DNA from: Membranipora membranacea
Taxonomy: Eukaryota > Bryozoa > Gymnolaemata > Cheilostomatida > Membraniporidae
DNA length: 64,000 nucleotides
NCBI GenBank assembly: GCA_914767715.1
Contig: OU612072.1
Coordinates: 2,048,001 to 2,112,000 of the forward strand
Direction: 5' to 3'
Of this stretch, positions 12,801-22,737 are shown piece after piece. The position numbers and the translations under genes were made by a program. Within the stretch, counting starts at the first letter, position 1; every line of letters starts with the position of its first letter. Under the pieces are notes generated by a model. It was not told the DNA's origin and ran no database searches. It saw nothing but the letters and a program-made list of their open reading frames with translations.

Positions 12801-14419
12801 CTCAAGGATTGGCTGGAGAGAGCCGCCTCTCAGAGCGTTAATCCTGGATCAGTGATTGGATAATTAGATAATACAATGTTATATACAATATAATACATGA
12901 TTTATAAAAAACTGTGTTGAATTGGACCTACAAGACAAGATTGACAAATACACATCTTGCATGAACAATATTTGGACCCTTTTCTCTTTCTTTTATGAAT
13001 ACCAATAGTTTTCTTGTTTTCTCATTATTTTTTTATTTTCTTTGCCTATTTTGCTTTGATCGGTGTTGGCCACTAATAAAATTTACCGTTCTTTCCACCA
13101 TTTCAGCATTTCAAAGAGTTTTCAACACTTTATGATTGATGTAAAACCTTACAACCGATTTAGCAAATAAAATAAAAATTTCACAATATCTTTAGTAATT
13201 AAATTGATTTTGGTTTTGTTTATGGCGATGGTGTTGGTTTTAACAGCCTGATCATGATGACCTCACAAGTGCAAAAAATGATCATCAAGTTTTCTTTGTA
13301 GGAAACACAAGTTTTTGCTTCTGCAAAAAATCTGTAGCTCAGTCGGCGTTGTTATTATTGCTGATTAGTTCTGAACAAGTAAAATATCAAATCATCATAA
13401 AACATTACATCTAATAATTCATAATCATTGAATTTTTGGGTCAGCTTTGCTTCTTTTATATGGAAGCGGGACAGTCATAGATTTATATGTACATAGGGAT
13501 AGTATGTAAAAGATTCACTCATCAAAAATACCTTTGTTATAAATTGATATATCATAGATTTCAGAACTCATGCTGGTTATAATCCACCAGATTTTTTGTA
13601 TCATCTCTGTTATTTATTTTTAGGTTCAACGGAGGAATTATGATGTTAGGTAGATTTGTCACTGCAGCAACTGATGGCTTCTTCACTGAATTTGAATATG
13701 ACCAGGTAAAATCTCATTCACGTCACTTTAAATCTAAGTTTTATTCATGTTTGAAAGTAAAGATGAGAAGGGAAATTTGGAAACAATCTATTCTTACCTA
13801 AACAATTGGTAGACAGTTTGAAAAATCCATGGCTTGCTGTTCTATGTCGATAATACTTTGAGACCTAGGGGATATGGGCAATAATCCCTACAGCATAAAC
13901 TGTTTTAGTTGTTACCAAGACAATTAGTCCCACAAGGACCTTAGTGTGTATTGCCCATACGCTGACAGACAAGGCCAAGCATGCTCACTGCCTAGTAACT
14001 GTGGGTAGGACTAACTCTGCTTAGCTGCCTAAGATATTTGTGGAATTGATGATCATTGTGACAACTGCGCAAGATTTGGGAAAAAATACCCACTTTTTAT
14101 AATAATTATAACTTTAATAAGTTGCAGGGTGGTTTTGATGTTAAGTCAGGATAACCATACCCGTGTCATAGACAGGGCCATGACCATGTAAACCGAACTT
14201 AGGATTAACCATTGAAGTGACACCTGACTCATGTGTTTCCAGATAGTAGCGTTTACCGATAAGATTGATGACATTGGAACAGCCTCGAGAGCTTTTGACC
14301 AGGCCAAGGAGAAAACTCTGTCTAATATGAGATATCTGGAGCGTAACCTCGATGATCTCAAGGACTGGCTGGAGAAGGCTGTCTCTCAGAGCGTTAATCC
14401 TGGATCAGTGGTTGGCTAA
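884..14419 (+). CDS. M1 family zinc aminopeptidase (aminopeptidase N-like), 5' end missing
   Basis: It should remove N-terminal residues from peptides, usually at the cell surface in this family. Exons: 884-1085, 1618-1819, 2328-2483, 3368-3485, 4125-4251, 4723-4877, 5508-5621, 6139-6273, 6925-6990, 7367-7517, 7925-8054, 8335-8435, 8919-9102, 9535-9682, 9964-10049, 10479-10586, 10751-10921, 11441-11581, then either 12102-12177 plus 12687-12863 or 13624-13705 plus 14243-14419. Both versions stay in frame (915 or 917 codons before the stop). The first exon opens with [16 protein letters not shown], typical of the M1 N-terminal domain. GAMEN and HELAHQWFGN (HEXXH zinc site), the third zinc ligand Glu in WLNEGFA, and the transition-state Tyr in SISYGKGGSLIRM are all present, so it should be active. 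The C-terminal half is an ERAP1-like helical domain. The signal anchor is not in the window. Which M1 paralogue it is remains open. Confidence 0.93.
2012..2119. mobile_element. Tiny hAT-like MITE hairpin in an aminopeptidase intron
   Basis: An imperfect inverted repeat (TAGCCTTTTCATGCGGCCAC at 2018 against the complement of the segment ending at 2108) is flanked by the 8-bp direct repeat GTTGGATA at 2012-2019 and 2112-2119. Eight-base target duplications are typical of hAT transposons. The left terminus seems to have lost a few bases relative to the right one. Confidence 0.5.
2530..2700 (+). pseudogene. Degenerate duplicate of the preceding aminopeptidase exon
   Basis: It translates to [20 protein letters not shown] and continues to ANMPI, clearly matching the adjacent functional exon (2328-2483: [20 protein letters not shown], then SNMPL). 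The copy has lost the conserved DEP triad, lacks a matching acceptor/donor pair in frame, and is skipped by the model, whose flanking exons join in frame without it. It is a tandem exon duplication in decay. Confidence 0.7.
4252..4722 (+). other. Non-canonical GC-AG intron
   Basis: The upstream exon ends CCAAAGCAAG and is followed by gcaagtgagg, not GT. The downstream exon starts ATATGATAGCC after cacatcag. Joining there restores [12 protein letters not shown], the conserved lead into GAMEN. A G after the donor position and the AAGT that follow are the strong-consensus context normally seen at GC donors. Confidence 0.8.
4381..4479. repeat. Short inverted repeat inside the GC-AG intron
   Basis: CCACTGCTGCCACAGCAGGGC (4381-4401) pairs with GCCCAGCTGTGACAGCAGTGG (4459-4479) with two mismatches. 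It is probably a MITE remnant. No target duplication was seen. Confidence 0.5.
6292..6542 (-). mobile_element. tRNA-derived SINE in an aminopeptidase intron
   Basis: Read on the minus strand, the element starts with a tRNA-like head carrying an A box (TAGCTCAGTTGG, complement of about 6508-6519), a weak B-box-like region, and then a body containing AAACTGAGAGCAA. A similar body motif occurs in the 46.7-48.0 kb tandem repeat. Possible 7-bp target duplications CAGGTGG lie at 6292-6298 and 6536-6542. It is not a working tRNA gene, because the stem pairing and B box are poor. Confidence 0.55.
12102..12863 (+). CDS. Aminopeptidase alternative terminal exon pair A
   Basis: Exons 12102-12177 and 12687-12863 encode the end of the helical C-terminal domain, from [15 protein letters not shown] to [14 protein letters not shown], finishing NPGSVIG and a TAA stop. 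Because the pair ends in a stop, it cannot be spliced together with pair B, so the two pairs give different C-termini. A polyadenylation signal AATAAA follows at 13075-13080, about 210 bases after the stop. Confidence 0.85.
13075..13080 (+). terminator. Candidate polyadenylation signal after exon pair A
   Basis: This is an AATAAA hexamer 212 bases past the first aminopeptidase stop and before exon pair B. Its use would favour the pair A isoform. Confidence 0.4.
13624..14419 (+). CDS. Aminopeptidase alternative terminal exon pair B
   Basis: Exons 13624-13705 and 14243-14419 duplicate pair A. They encode [16 protein letters not shown] and [14 protein letters not shown], ending NPGSVVG and TAA. 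Acceptor and donor phases match those of pair A, so both can join the exon ending at 11581. The copy differs by conservative changes without stops, which suggests that both are under selection. Confidence 0.85.
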
Positions 14420-15037
14420 CTCCACATTATACAGTGACAGTATGTTATTTTGAAACGAATTGATACACTCTTGCAAAATTTATAAATCTGCTTTGTTTTG
14501 CCTGATAACTTTATTTTTGAAACAATTATTTTCTTGAAATTTCTGAGACAAACTTTAACGTATGACAGTTAATAAAAAAAATCCTTGTCTAGTAATAATC
14601 TAGTTATATGAATATAAAATACACAATAATCAATCACTACACTTTGTCACCAATTGATTTAAATGAGCTACCCACAACTCAGTATGGGTATCCACATCCT
14701 CTTACACAGAGAGAAATGATACGGTATTATCAATCATTAGATAACCATAACAAGAAGTTGTATTTTTAATCTAAAATACTGGTTATCTTACGGTTATCTT
14801 ACGGTTTCCTTATTGTTAATTTAAAAATTGTTCAGTGCATTGAAATTTCAATCACAGCTTACGGTTATTTCAATTACAAAGTAATGTATTCTGGAATGCG
14901 TCAGTGCATTGAAATATCAATCGCAGCTTACGGTTAATTCAAATACAGAGTACTGTCATATTAGATCTGAGAACAGGTGACAGTAAACAGCACACTACGG
15001 TTAACACAACAGCAGCCCTGTTGTCATAGTTCGCAAA
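14420..15037. other. Intergenic stretch with a diverged short duplication
   Basis: No gene is seen. Two similar blocks, each with CAGTGCATTGAAAT and CAGCTTACGGTTA, lie at about 14830-14880 and 14900-14950 and form a diverged tandem duplicate. Confidence 0.5.
14571..14576 (+). terminator. Candidate polyadenylation signal after exon pair B
   Basis: An AATAAA hexamer about 150 bases past the second aminopeptidase stop, the nearest one. Confidence 0.45.
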
Positions 15038-15422
15038 TTAAAGGGCAACCAAGGTTTCGCAGCAATGCATTAATGGGTAGCAAATAATGTGCTGGGCAGC
15101 ATCAGCTTTGTGCATTACGCGATGCAAAACTCAAAGTAGTTGCTGACTCTAAGCTGGGTAACACTTCAGTTTAGGGGAGGTTCCAAGACTTTGCTGTAAT
15201 AATTTTAGAGCACAGGCTAAATAATAACAGGAACAGGAAACTGCTATGTGGTATTCTCTTTTAGCTGAGTTTGAGTACCTGATGGAAGAAATGTTTCACA
15301 AGAATTCTGGCTGAATAATTATCCGAATTATATTTTGTCTTTTTCCCAATGCAGAAGGTGCAATCTGCTATTAATCAATGGCCATCAATGAGAAGTTGTT
15401 TGAAACCTTGGTTGCCCTTTAA
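15038..15422 (+). mobile_element. TTAA-flanked MITE, copy 1
   Basis: A 377-bp element (15042-15418) has terminal inverted repeats AGGGCAACCAAGGTTTC and sits between TTAA copies at 15038-15041 and 15419-15422. A second copy in the opposite orientation is nested at 41259-41642. TTAA duplications are typical of piggyBac-type transposons. It has no coding capacity, so it would need a transposase supplied in trans. Confidence 0.8.
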
Positions 15423-15729
15423 AGCTAGTGGACACAAGGTGGTGAAAATTGCTTGCCCCAGTCTGGCTTATAAATTTACTGAAATGTGTGACTCATATAT
15501 ATTTAAGATAACTGGTGACGTGTAGTATTGTGTTGCTTTATTTAATTGAGAAATATATAAAATATTTGGTGTGGAGTATTATCAGAAAAATAAAAAGGCT
15601 TATGACTAATGGAGGTGGTCAGGTAAATTAAAATTCGATAGCAGATAATATTGAGTTCCTCAGGCAACGAGGTAGCAGCACAGCACTTAACACGGAGAAG
15701 CATAAAATACTGAGGGGTATATAAAGAAC

Positions 15730-15788
15730 ATAGTGGCTAGGATATGTGAAGAGATGTATATATATATATCATCACATATCCTAGCCTC
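15730..15788. repeat. Short hairpin with a TA-repeat loop
   Basis: GTGGCTAGGATATGTGA is repeated as its complement, TCACATATCCTAGCCTCCAC, around an (AT)n loop. No flanking duplication was identified. Confidence 0.5.
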
Positions 15789-15953
15789 CACTTACACAGA
15801 GAAATAGTTTGCCATCATACTTATTTCATAGCTCGTTAGATGGAGATTGATTTCAATCCTATGTTAACATGGATATTGCCTGTTAATTGGAAGGGGGGGG
15901 GGGGGGAGGAGTGTGACTTAAACACAAAATCAATTCATTGATTACTGAATGTG

Positions 15954-18900
15954 TCACAAGGTATTTTCACTTACTGTGTATCCTTTGTAGATGCATAGGG
16001 TAAGTCTCTGCTCCTGCAGTGACAGCACAACTGAGCCGTATGTCGTGCTCAGTATTTCGGCCTCCTTTGTTTGTACAAACATGGCCGAGACCTTGTCTAC
16101 CGATTTCAGACCACATCTTGAGACTAGTTTTTTTATCATCTTGACTGGATCATCTATAGATGAAAAAAATAAAAAGCATTATTATTACGATTATTATAGT
16201 GTAAAATACAATGATTGGAAGAGAGGCACACTTCAAACTTAATATTCATGATGTGACGTCGGCTTCAGGCCCAATCAATACATGGTATTGGCATTAAGGT
16301 TAATTGCGAACGCATTTGTATTCATTTCTTCGTTCGAAGGCAGGAACCGTTTTGATTATCAACGGATGTATAATCTGGCGTTGATGAATTGATAGGGTGC
16401 ATGGAACTCTAGATTCTGTGCGGGGGCCCAGATTCAAATCTCTGCACAGCAGATCTCTTTTTCATCATGGAAATTGTTAGCATTCATCATGGGAGTGGAC
16501 CACCCATTTGAAGTATGGAACCGGTGATTGATAGTATGGGAGCCTTTTCATAAGATAGGTGGATTTTAAGATTAAAATCACACGACAAATATGGTTGTAA
16601 ATTCAGGCGGTGGCCCAATGACAAACCTAGAGTAAGTAATCAGAATGCGAAAAGGTTATGTGCACGAAATTGACTGCTGTAAATTGTCTAGTACAAGCAT
16701 TGATAATGATGCAACTGATTCATGCAACACAGTTATCTATAGCAGTGTCTCACCTTCCAAGCCTAGCCTTTCAAGAAGAAGCAGCACTCTCTCCCTGCCT
16801 TTCTCAGCCGAAAAACCTACACCGATTTTGTTGAACTCCTTTGAAATCTGAAAAAAGTATTTTGTAGAAAATGTCAGAACATTTTGGTCTATGTTGGATT
16901 TCTCAACCACCAAAGTTGTCCCCTCTTTAAAGCTTTATGAGATATTGAGATGTATAGCCCATAACATAGTCCCTGAAGAGGGAAGGGGAGGAGAATTGCA
17001 AATAACAAAATTTGGCAGATAGGATTTGAAACTTTTTTCATGCTGATTCCAATTGTACTATCATATCTGACATGATGTTGCAGATAATTGCCAAAATACA
17101 CTGCAATGCCAGCAAAGTGATAAAAAATTATATAAACTATCGTGGTTATGTATGTGCCATTTGAATGACAAGGCATTCAGAGCATTGAAAACTGGCGTTA
17201 TGCAATGGGGGCTTCAATACCAATTCACCAAAAAGTTGCATTTTAGCCACTTTTAACATAGGCTGCCACCGTACTAAATTAACTGATTTGTTATGATAAG
17301 TTCGCTCACCTCTTCCGGGAATCTGAGGAAGGTGCTGAACTTCGACAGGATATCCACCATCCCGGGACCATCGTTCATAATCCATCTCCTCCTTTCTTCA
17401 TAGGTTTCATTTAGAAGTTCTGACCTCCTATCAGGGGCTGCCAAAGCCAGTTCTTGGACTAAAAAAAGATTCAGGTTGTTTAAACTGATAAATTGCACCT
17501 TTCATACTAGGCATCATATGTATACAATGGCATTGTATACACACACCCTTGCTCAAGAATCGCCTGAGAATCTTGAGAGGTGTCGCAACATGCATACACA
17601 TACGGGAATCTAGCCTCATGTCTAGCCCGAAGCACTTAAAGGTCAGCAACAATACTCTATCTCATTGTCAGGCAGAAGAAAAAAATGATTTGGTGATGTG
17701 ATTAATAACATAAGCATTACCTTTCTGCTCATATGTTGGGTCCTGTATATCTGGCACTGGTCTGGCACTGATGGTAGCTGCTGTTGATGCCCCCTTATCC
17801 TTGTTTTTTTTACTTACACGAAGTTTAAGCGTATCGGGCAGTTTACGATTGAAATTTTTAAATGCCTCATACAACTGGCCTGTGGGTGGATGGCGGACGA
17901 AGAACTCTCGCTACAACAAAAAATTAAATGTCACACAAACAATATAAACAGTGATTGACTGGATCGATGTTTCTGTAACAAGACCACAAGATAAATTGTT
18001 GGTTATCAGCCAATCTATGACCGGTGTTCATCAACAACAAAACAGAAGAGGGATCAGCAGAGTCAGGATTTTTAATCTAGTCCCACATAGTCACCTGACA
18101 GATTGGATGGTCATTATCTCTATTACATTGTTCTTTCGAATATGTTCTTCAATACTCCCTGTGAATCCAGAAAACCGACAGAAAGGCACTGCTAGACAGT
18201 GAAGTGAGACTAGGTTGCATTCTGTTGAATGAATCATTCAGTGATCACCACTTTTAGACTTTCTATATAAAGTATTTAATATGAGGCTTCAACTAAAACC
18301 TTATGAGTGGTTGTATTACTCACAAAAGAGGGGTTCTCGACATCACTACCCTGGTCTCTGAGTGATGGATATTGTCGGATCATAGCAGTTGCCACGTAGT
18401 GAATGATGTCTGGAGTGACATGCTGGTTATTAAATTTGTCAGTGTACATGTCAGCGGTATACTGGACGTATAATTTCTGAGTCCTAATTCTCAACTGTTT
18501 TCTGACTACCTCTCTTTCTTTCAGAATGCGTATATCATCCTCACTAAGCCGATTGGTTAATCTCTTATCACAGCTGAGTTGCAGTGACTGTATCTAAAAA
18601 ATAGAATAGAAATGGACTGTTTAAAATGGGATATTTGAAGCTTCAACAAGAGTTTTGAGTTGTTTGCTCATTTAACTAAACTGTCCGAGCGAGGGCAACT
18701 CCCTCAAAAGTCTGGTTAGTATAAATGAGGGTATGAACTGCATAATTAATGTATAAGTACTACTGGTCAGTTCATCAGTTAAGCGTGTGACAGGACAGCG
18801 TTGTCACACAGAAACATATCAAGCACTGTGGACATATCTAGTATAGATATTCTGCTATGCTGCTAAGGATGACATTAACATTCTGTTAGCTACTAGTATT

Positions 18901-19216
18901 TTGCTGTGAGATCCTGCACTAAACCTACGGAAAGTCCATTATACTTACAAATTCTTGTGTATCAATGAATGATGGTCTATAGCATTTGTTAGTGGTACGA
19001 CTCTGAACCAGTGGTCCAGGAACAGGAGTCATCTGCAGTAGACTCCGACCAGCAGCAGGCTCAGGTCTCATCTGCGTCTGCACATAATCAAACAATGACA
19101 TAATTGACATAAGTGAAATCGGCTTCGTATGAGTAACACTGAACTCCGGTCTGAGGAAAGTCAATCTTTCTAGCCTGCTCTGATATTGAATTTGTCTCAA
19201 CGGTGGCAGTGCCAAG
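15954..19216 (-). CDS. Uncharacterised conserved metazoan protein, possibly transposon-encoded; 5' end unresolved
   Basis: Exons on the minus strand run 19216-18949, 18593-18324, 17910-17721, 17458-17310, 16847-16754 and 16153-15954. All junctions keep frame and give 389 codons plus a stop after one leading phase base. Recognisable blocks in order are DVENPSFREFFVRHPPTG preceded by MIRQYPSLRDQGSD, a basic linker, NETYEERRRWIMNDGP, EEISKEFNKIGVGF, and DDPVKMIKKLVSRC. The pattern (a YPSLRD-G block, then a T-x-x-E-R-R-R block, then an E-F block) resembles a widespread but unnamed family of metazoan proteins often found beside transposase-like ORFs. That family link is from memory and not checked. 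The last exon could instead splice at a GTAAGT donor (15974-15969). The gene lies head to head with the gene at 19335. No function is assigned. Confidence 0.65.
16400..16560 (+). mobile_element. Possible SINE fragment
   Basis: A B-box-like CAGATTCAAATCTCTGC is followed by a body containing CATCATGG and TGGACCACCCATTTGAAG. A related arrangement (GGGGTTCAAGTCTCAGCC, CATCATGG, GAACCACAAAATCGACCCAT) occurs at about 25022-25160. The A-box part is unclear. Confidence 0.4.
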
Positions 19217-19334
19217 CTACAGGAAAGCAATACCAAAGAATTTATTTGATTAGAAGAATTATTTTTTATATGAAGAATATATATATATATATTAATATTG
19301 CAATAACACACACTCATAGTCAACACCTTCCCAG

Positions 19335-21573
19335 GTGCAGAGTCAGTCATCAACTAGATGTAGAGATGGTTGAACAAATGCCAGAATTCTCCACCCGGAC
19401 AGGTGTGAAACAGCGCTGTGCACTTGATGCGTTATCATACTTTAGTGGGATCGAATCTACTGTACCAGACCTTATGTAAGTATGGCCATAAACTGCAGTC
19501 AGTCCAAAATCCTTCAATTCATTGCATAGGTATTTATATTCTATGTGGAGGTAATCCTTACTAGCTAAGCTGTAATTGCTAGCCCTGTCGCGTTATGTAC
19601 TGGCACCGATGACATCTCTTCACATTTATAATATCCATATCGTAGTTGTAACTTTATTATCTACCGATTATGTGATACTTGAGGCATGACGTTCTGGAGG
19701 GAGTTGCGAAGTTGGAGCTGAAGAATCTATTGGACTCCTTGATTGAAGACAAACTGCTTACTCTTGATGTCTTAAATCTCAAACTCACACAATTCAACTA
19801 TGGGTATGTATATAGAGACCGCTATGCTATCTTTTTGGATTATTATTGTTTATTTTCAAATGATTTTTGGCAGTATCCACCAATGAAGTTAGTTGGCCTT
19901 GAAAAAATAGAATTTATTGATAGTTTTGCGTAAGTCATTTATCATGCAGAGAAGTAGCCCATAAGGCCTAACTTTTAACCACATCATCACCATTTTCTCT
20001 TACATATCAGACGTCATGAAGTGTCCAACAGACCCTCTGGACTTCGCACAACAGAAGTGAAGCAGAGTGCTAGTCAAATGTGGTGCCTCATAAGGTTCTT
20101 ACCTCAGCTGATAGGAAATCTGGTACCTCTAGATCAGCCGGAATGGGCTGTGTTTCTACTTCTTCGAACAATAATGGATATTGTGTTTTCTCCAAATCTT
20201 ACTATCGATGTGACATACTCTCTGGAAGGCCTCATCGATCAACACCATGCAATGTTCATGCAGGTATTTATGATAGCTTATACAATGACTATCAATTGAT
20301 AAAATTTTGAGAATTGGTATAATTAGTATGTATGTATAATGATGGTTGTTGAGTTGATGGAAGCTAGATGGTTTACACACTTTCCCTCATCACCAAACAG
20401 CCGGGATATCAACTTGGTCCATTGAAAAAGGATGCCATATATAGACGCGAAACTTTCACTTATTCCTACCTGATGCATTTATTATTATTTCATGATATTG
20501 TATCTAAATTATTATATTCCCCCAATTTCTGATACTTCGTAGATCTATGGCCCTGACTGTCTAACCGCAAAGTGGCACTTCATGACTCATTATGGCCAAT
20601 ATATGAGAGATCACGGACCCCTCATACAGTACTGGTGCATGCGTTACGAATCAAAGCACAGACTTGCCAAGTTAGCCACATCTGTAACAAGTAAGTACTT
20701 TCTTACTGTTTTAAGCTCCTAAACTGTGCTTGGAAAGTTGGTAGTGGTATTTCATTATCAACCACTTTCCCTGCCCACGCTGTTTGGAAAGTGGTTGATA
20801 ATGAAAGCATCGGCATCGGGAACCAGAGGTCAATCCTCTCACTACGTCACAATGTGTCACACTTACTAAGAAACATGGCCCAGCAGGAAACGCCGCTACC
20901 ACTGCGCTATATTGCCTACAGGGTGTGTGGTGCGATCATCATCTTCACTGTAGAATTATTAGTATAACATATCATAGTAAGTATGCTCCATTGTGACGTA
21001 ACCAAGGGATTGCCCGCTGAATCTCAGTTTGAGAGACCATAACTTCTTCAATATCAGGATTGTAAAGCTGGAAATTGCACACAGGATAGAATAGAATATT
21101 GAAAATAAGATGTAAGATGATACAAAATAGCAGCCTCAATGTCTTCAACGTCATTTTTCAGGCAACTTCATCAACCTGCCACTCACAATAGCTAACCAGT
21201 ATCAGATAACCGAGTTTGACAATAGCTGGGAGCAACCTCCACCTATAACATATTCTGATAGCCGTGTCACAGTGTATGGAACTGAATACAACGGGGTGAT
21301 TACATCGTTGTTGGTATCTGCCCTGTGTTCAGCTGGCCAATGTTTGGCAAGATAGACTTCATTGATGCATCAGACAACAATTGTATTTTTCGATGCAAAG
21401 TTGTGGAGGCGCTTTTCAATGCTCACTACCATGCCTATGAGGTTAAGTATGAAATGGACCATTTTGTAGAAGTACGCCAGAACAAACTCCTCTACAATCT
21501 GCCAGCAACTATGGCCGTGAACGAAAATGGACAGAGATCTTTGATGATTAAATGGGCAAAAAATTGCTGCTAA
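19335..21573 (+). pseudogene. Transposon-associated MHDVLEG-family protein, frameshifted
   Basis: Exons 19335-19475, 19684-19803, 20011-20263, 20543-20690 and 21162 onward join in frame. Signature blocks are DLMHDVLEGVAKLELKNLL, SASQMWCLIRFLPQLIGNLV, then LIDQHHAMF, KWHFMTHYGQYMRDHGPL and WCMRYESKHR. I recognise this order from a large family of uncharacterised invertebrate and fish proteins usually thought to be transposase-derived. At the G run near 21292-21296 the frame ends early (stop 21353-21355). Shifting by one base gives YIVVGICPVFSWPMFGKIDF and continues through HYHAYEVKYEMDHF to a stop at 21571-21573, the expected family C-terminus. So the copy is frameshifted, or the G run was misread. 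The N-terminal exons are missing or unrecognised. Confidence 0.65.
20750..20806. repeat. Perfect 21-bp inverted repeat in an intron of the MHDVLEG-type gene
   Basis: 20750-20770 (TTTCATTATCAACCACTTTCC) and 20786-20806 are exact reverse complements around a 15-base loop. The TTTCATTATCAA half is shared with the hairpin at 46393-46475, so the two may be relatives. Confidence 0.75.
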
Positions 21574-21639
21574 CTGCCACTCACAATATTGCGCAACATA
21601 AATTGTGCAATACATCTTATGAGAGTTACTTCGTATTCT

Positions 21640-22737
21640 TGACAAAAGATGAACTTGAGTTAATTTGCAGCTCAGAATTTAGGACAGTAAAAACATCATC
21701 TGTGGTTTGCCTAAGTGTCAAAATAAAAAATTGCAATTACACCTAATTAGGCCTAATATCACTTTTCCAGCTACTCTTTACAAGCAAAAAGTTTTACCAT
21801 AAATAATGGAATCACAGAAGTACACAGCTTTGCCTGCAAACCAACTATCTGACCATTAACCATCCCTACACATAGTATACAAAGTGTTCAGAGGAAACAT
21901 CTCCTAACTGAGAATAAATAACAAGCCTGAATATCAGTTTTCACTTGGAACAGATCCAGGCTACTTGCTAGGGAACAATCAGGCGGATCGCTGTGGTAAA
22001 TACTGCAATATACAGGTTAGTCATGACGTCATGTCAGCTTATAGACTGCTGCAAAAAGCTGCTCTCTAGAACACAATACAATTACAATTATCATCGGTCA
22101 TTCAAGAAATTGTTAAATGTCAGGTGGCCTGCCAAAGATAGACGTTACAAAATGCTAACCGTTTGTCATTCAATGGGGTACGACAGATTCTAAGGTTCCA
22201 GAAACATATATTACATTATATTATTTTCTAACATTGTGAGGTGAAGATATGATTGCGTCAATACGAGATGTGGCGGACGACGTAAAATACATAGGCCTAT
22301 GTGAAGGGGGGGGGGAGCTACCCGTTTATCTTGAGTGTGGCACATTTCAGGTCTAGGTTAAGCTTCGGCTCTGATCCTCAAATGCGCATAAATCAGTTTC
22401 TTGAATGGCATAAAAGTGTTTTCCCAAGCTTTTTAGGAAGTTGTCAAACAATACACATGTGTCAATATTCTTGCATTGACTGTCTACTTTTACTGAAATA
22501 TCACATGACTAGAATCTCTCATTCTTAAGACACAAATATAATACAACATCATATTAGAGTAGAAACAAAAATACGCTGGATGATCTAGCTTTTGGATCAG
22601 TAGTAGTGAAGCCATATCATATCTGACTTCATGCATTTTTATCACCATGGCTAGGTTTGGCACAAAAATATACTTGGCAATAATAAGAATATCGTGTGAA
22701 GGCCATAGGACTACTGCATCTCCTGACTCAGGAAACC
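21640..22737. other. Intergenic; no gene recognised
   Basis: I see no supported exon. It contains an A-rich tract downstream of the broken MHDVLEG-type gene, a G9 run near 22307 and generic AT-rich sequence. Confidence 0.4.

Noticed and set aside
15890-15910. Homopolymer G tracts (also near 22307, 30594, 48246)
   Set aside because: Simple runs scattered through introns and intergenic DNA with no consistent context. They are recorded only as possible sequencing trouble spots.
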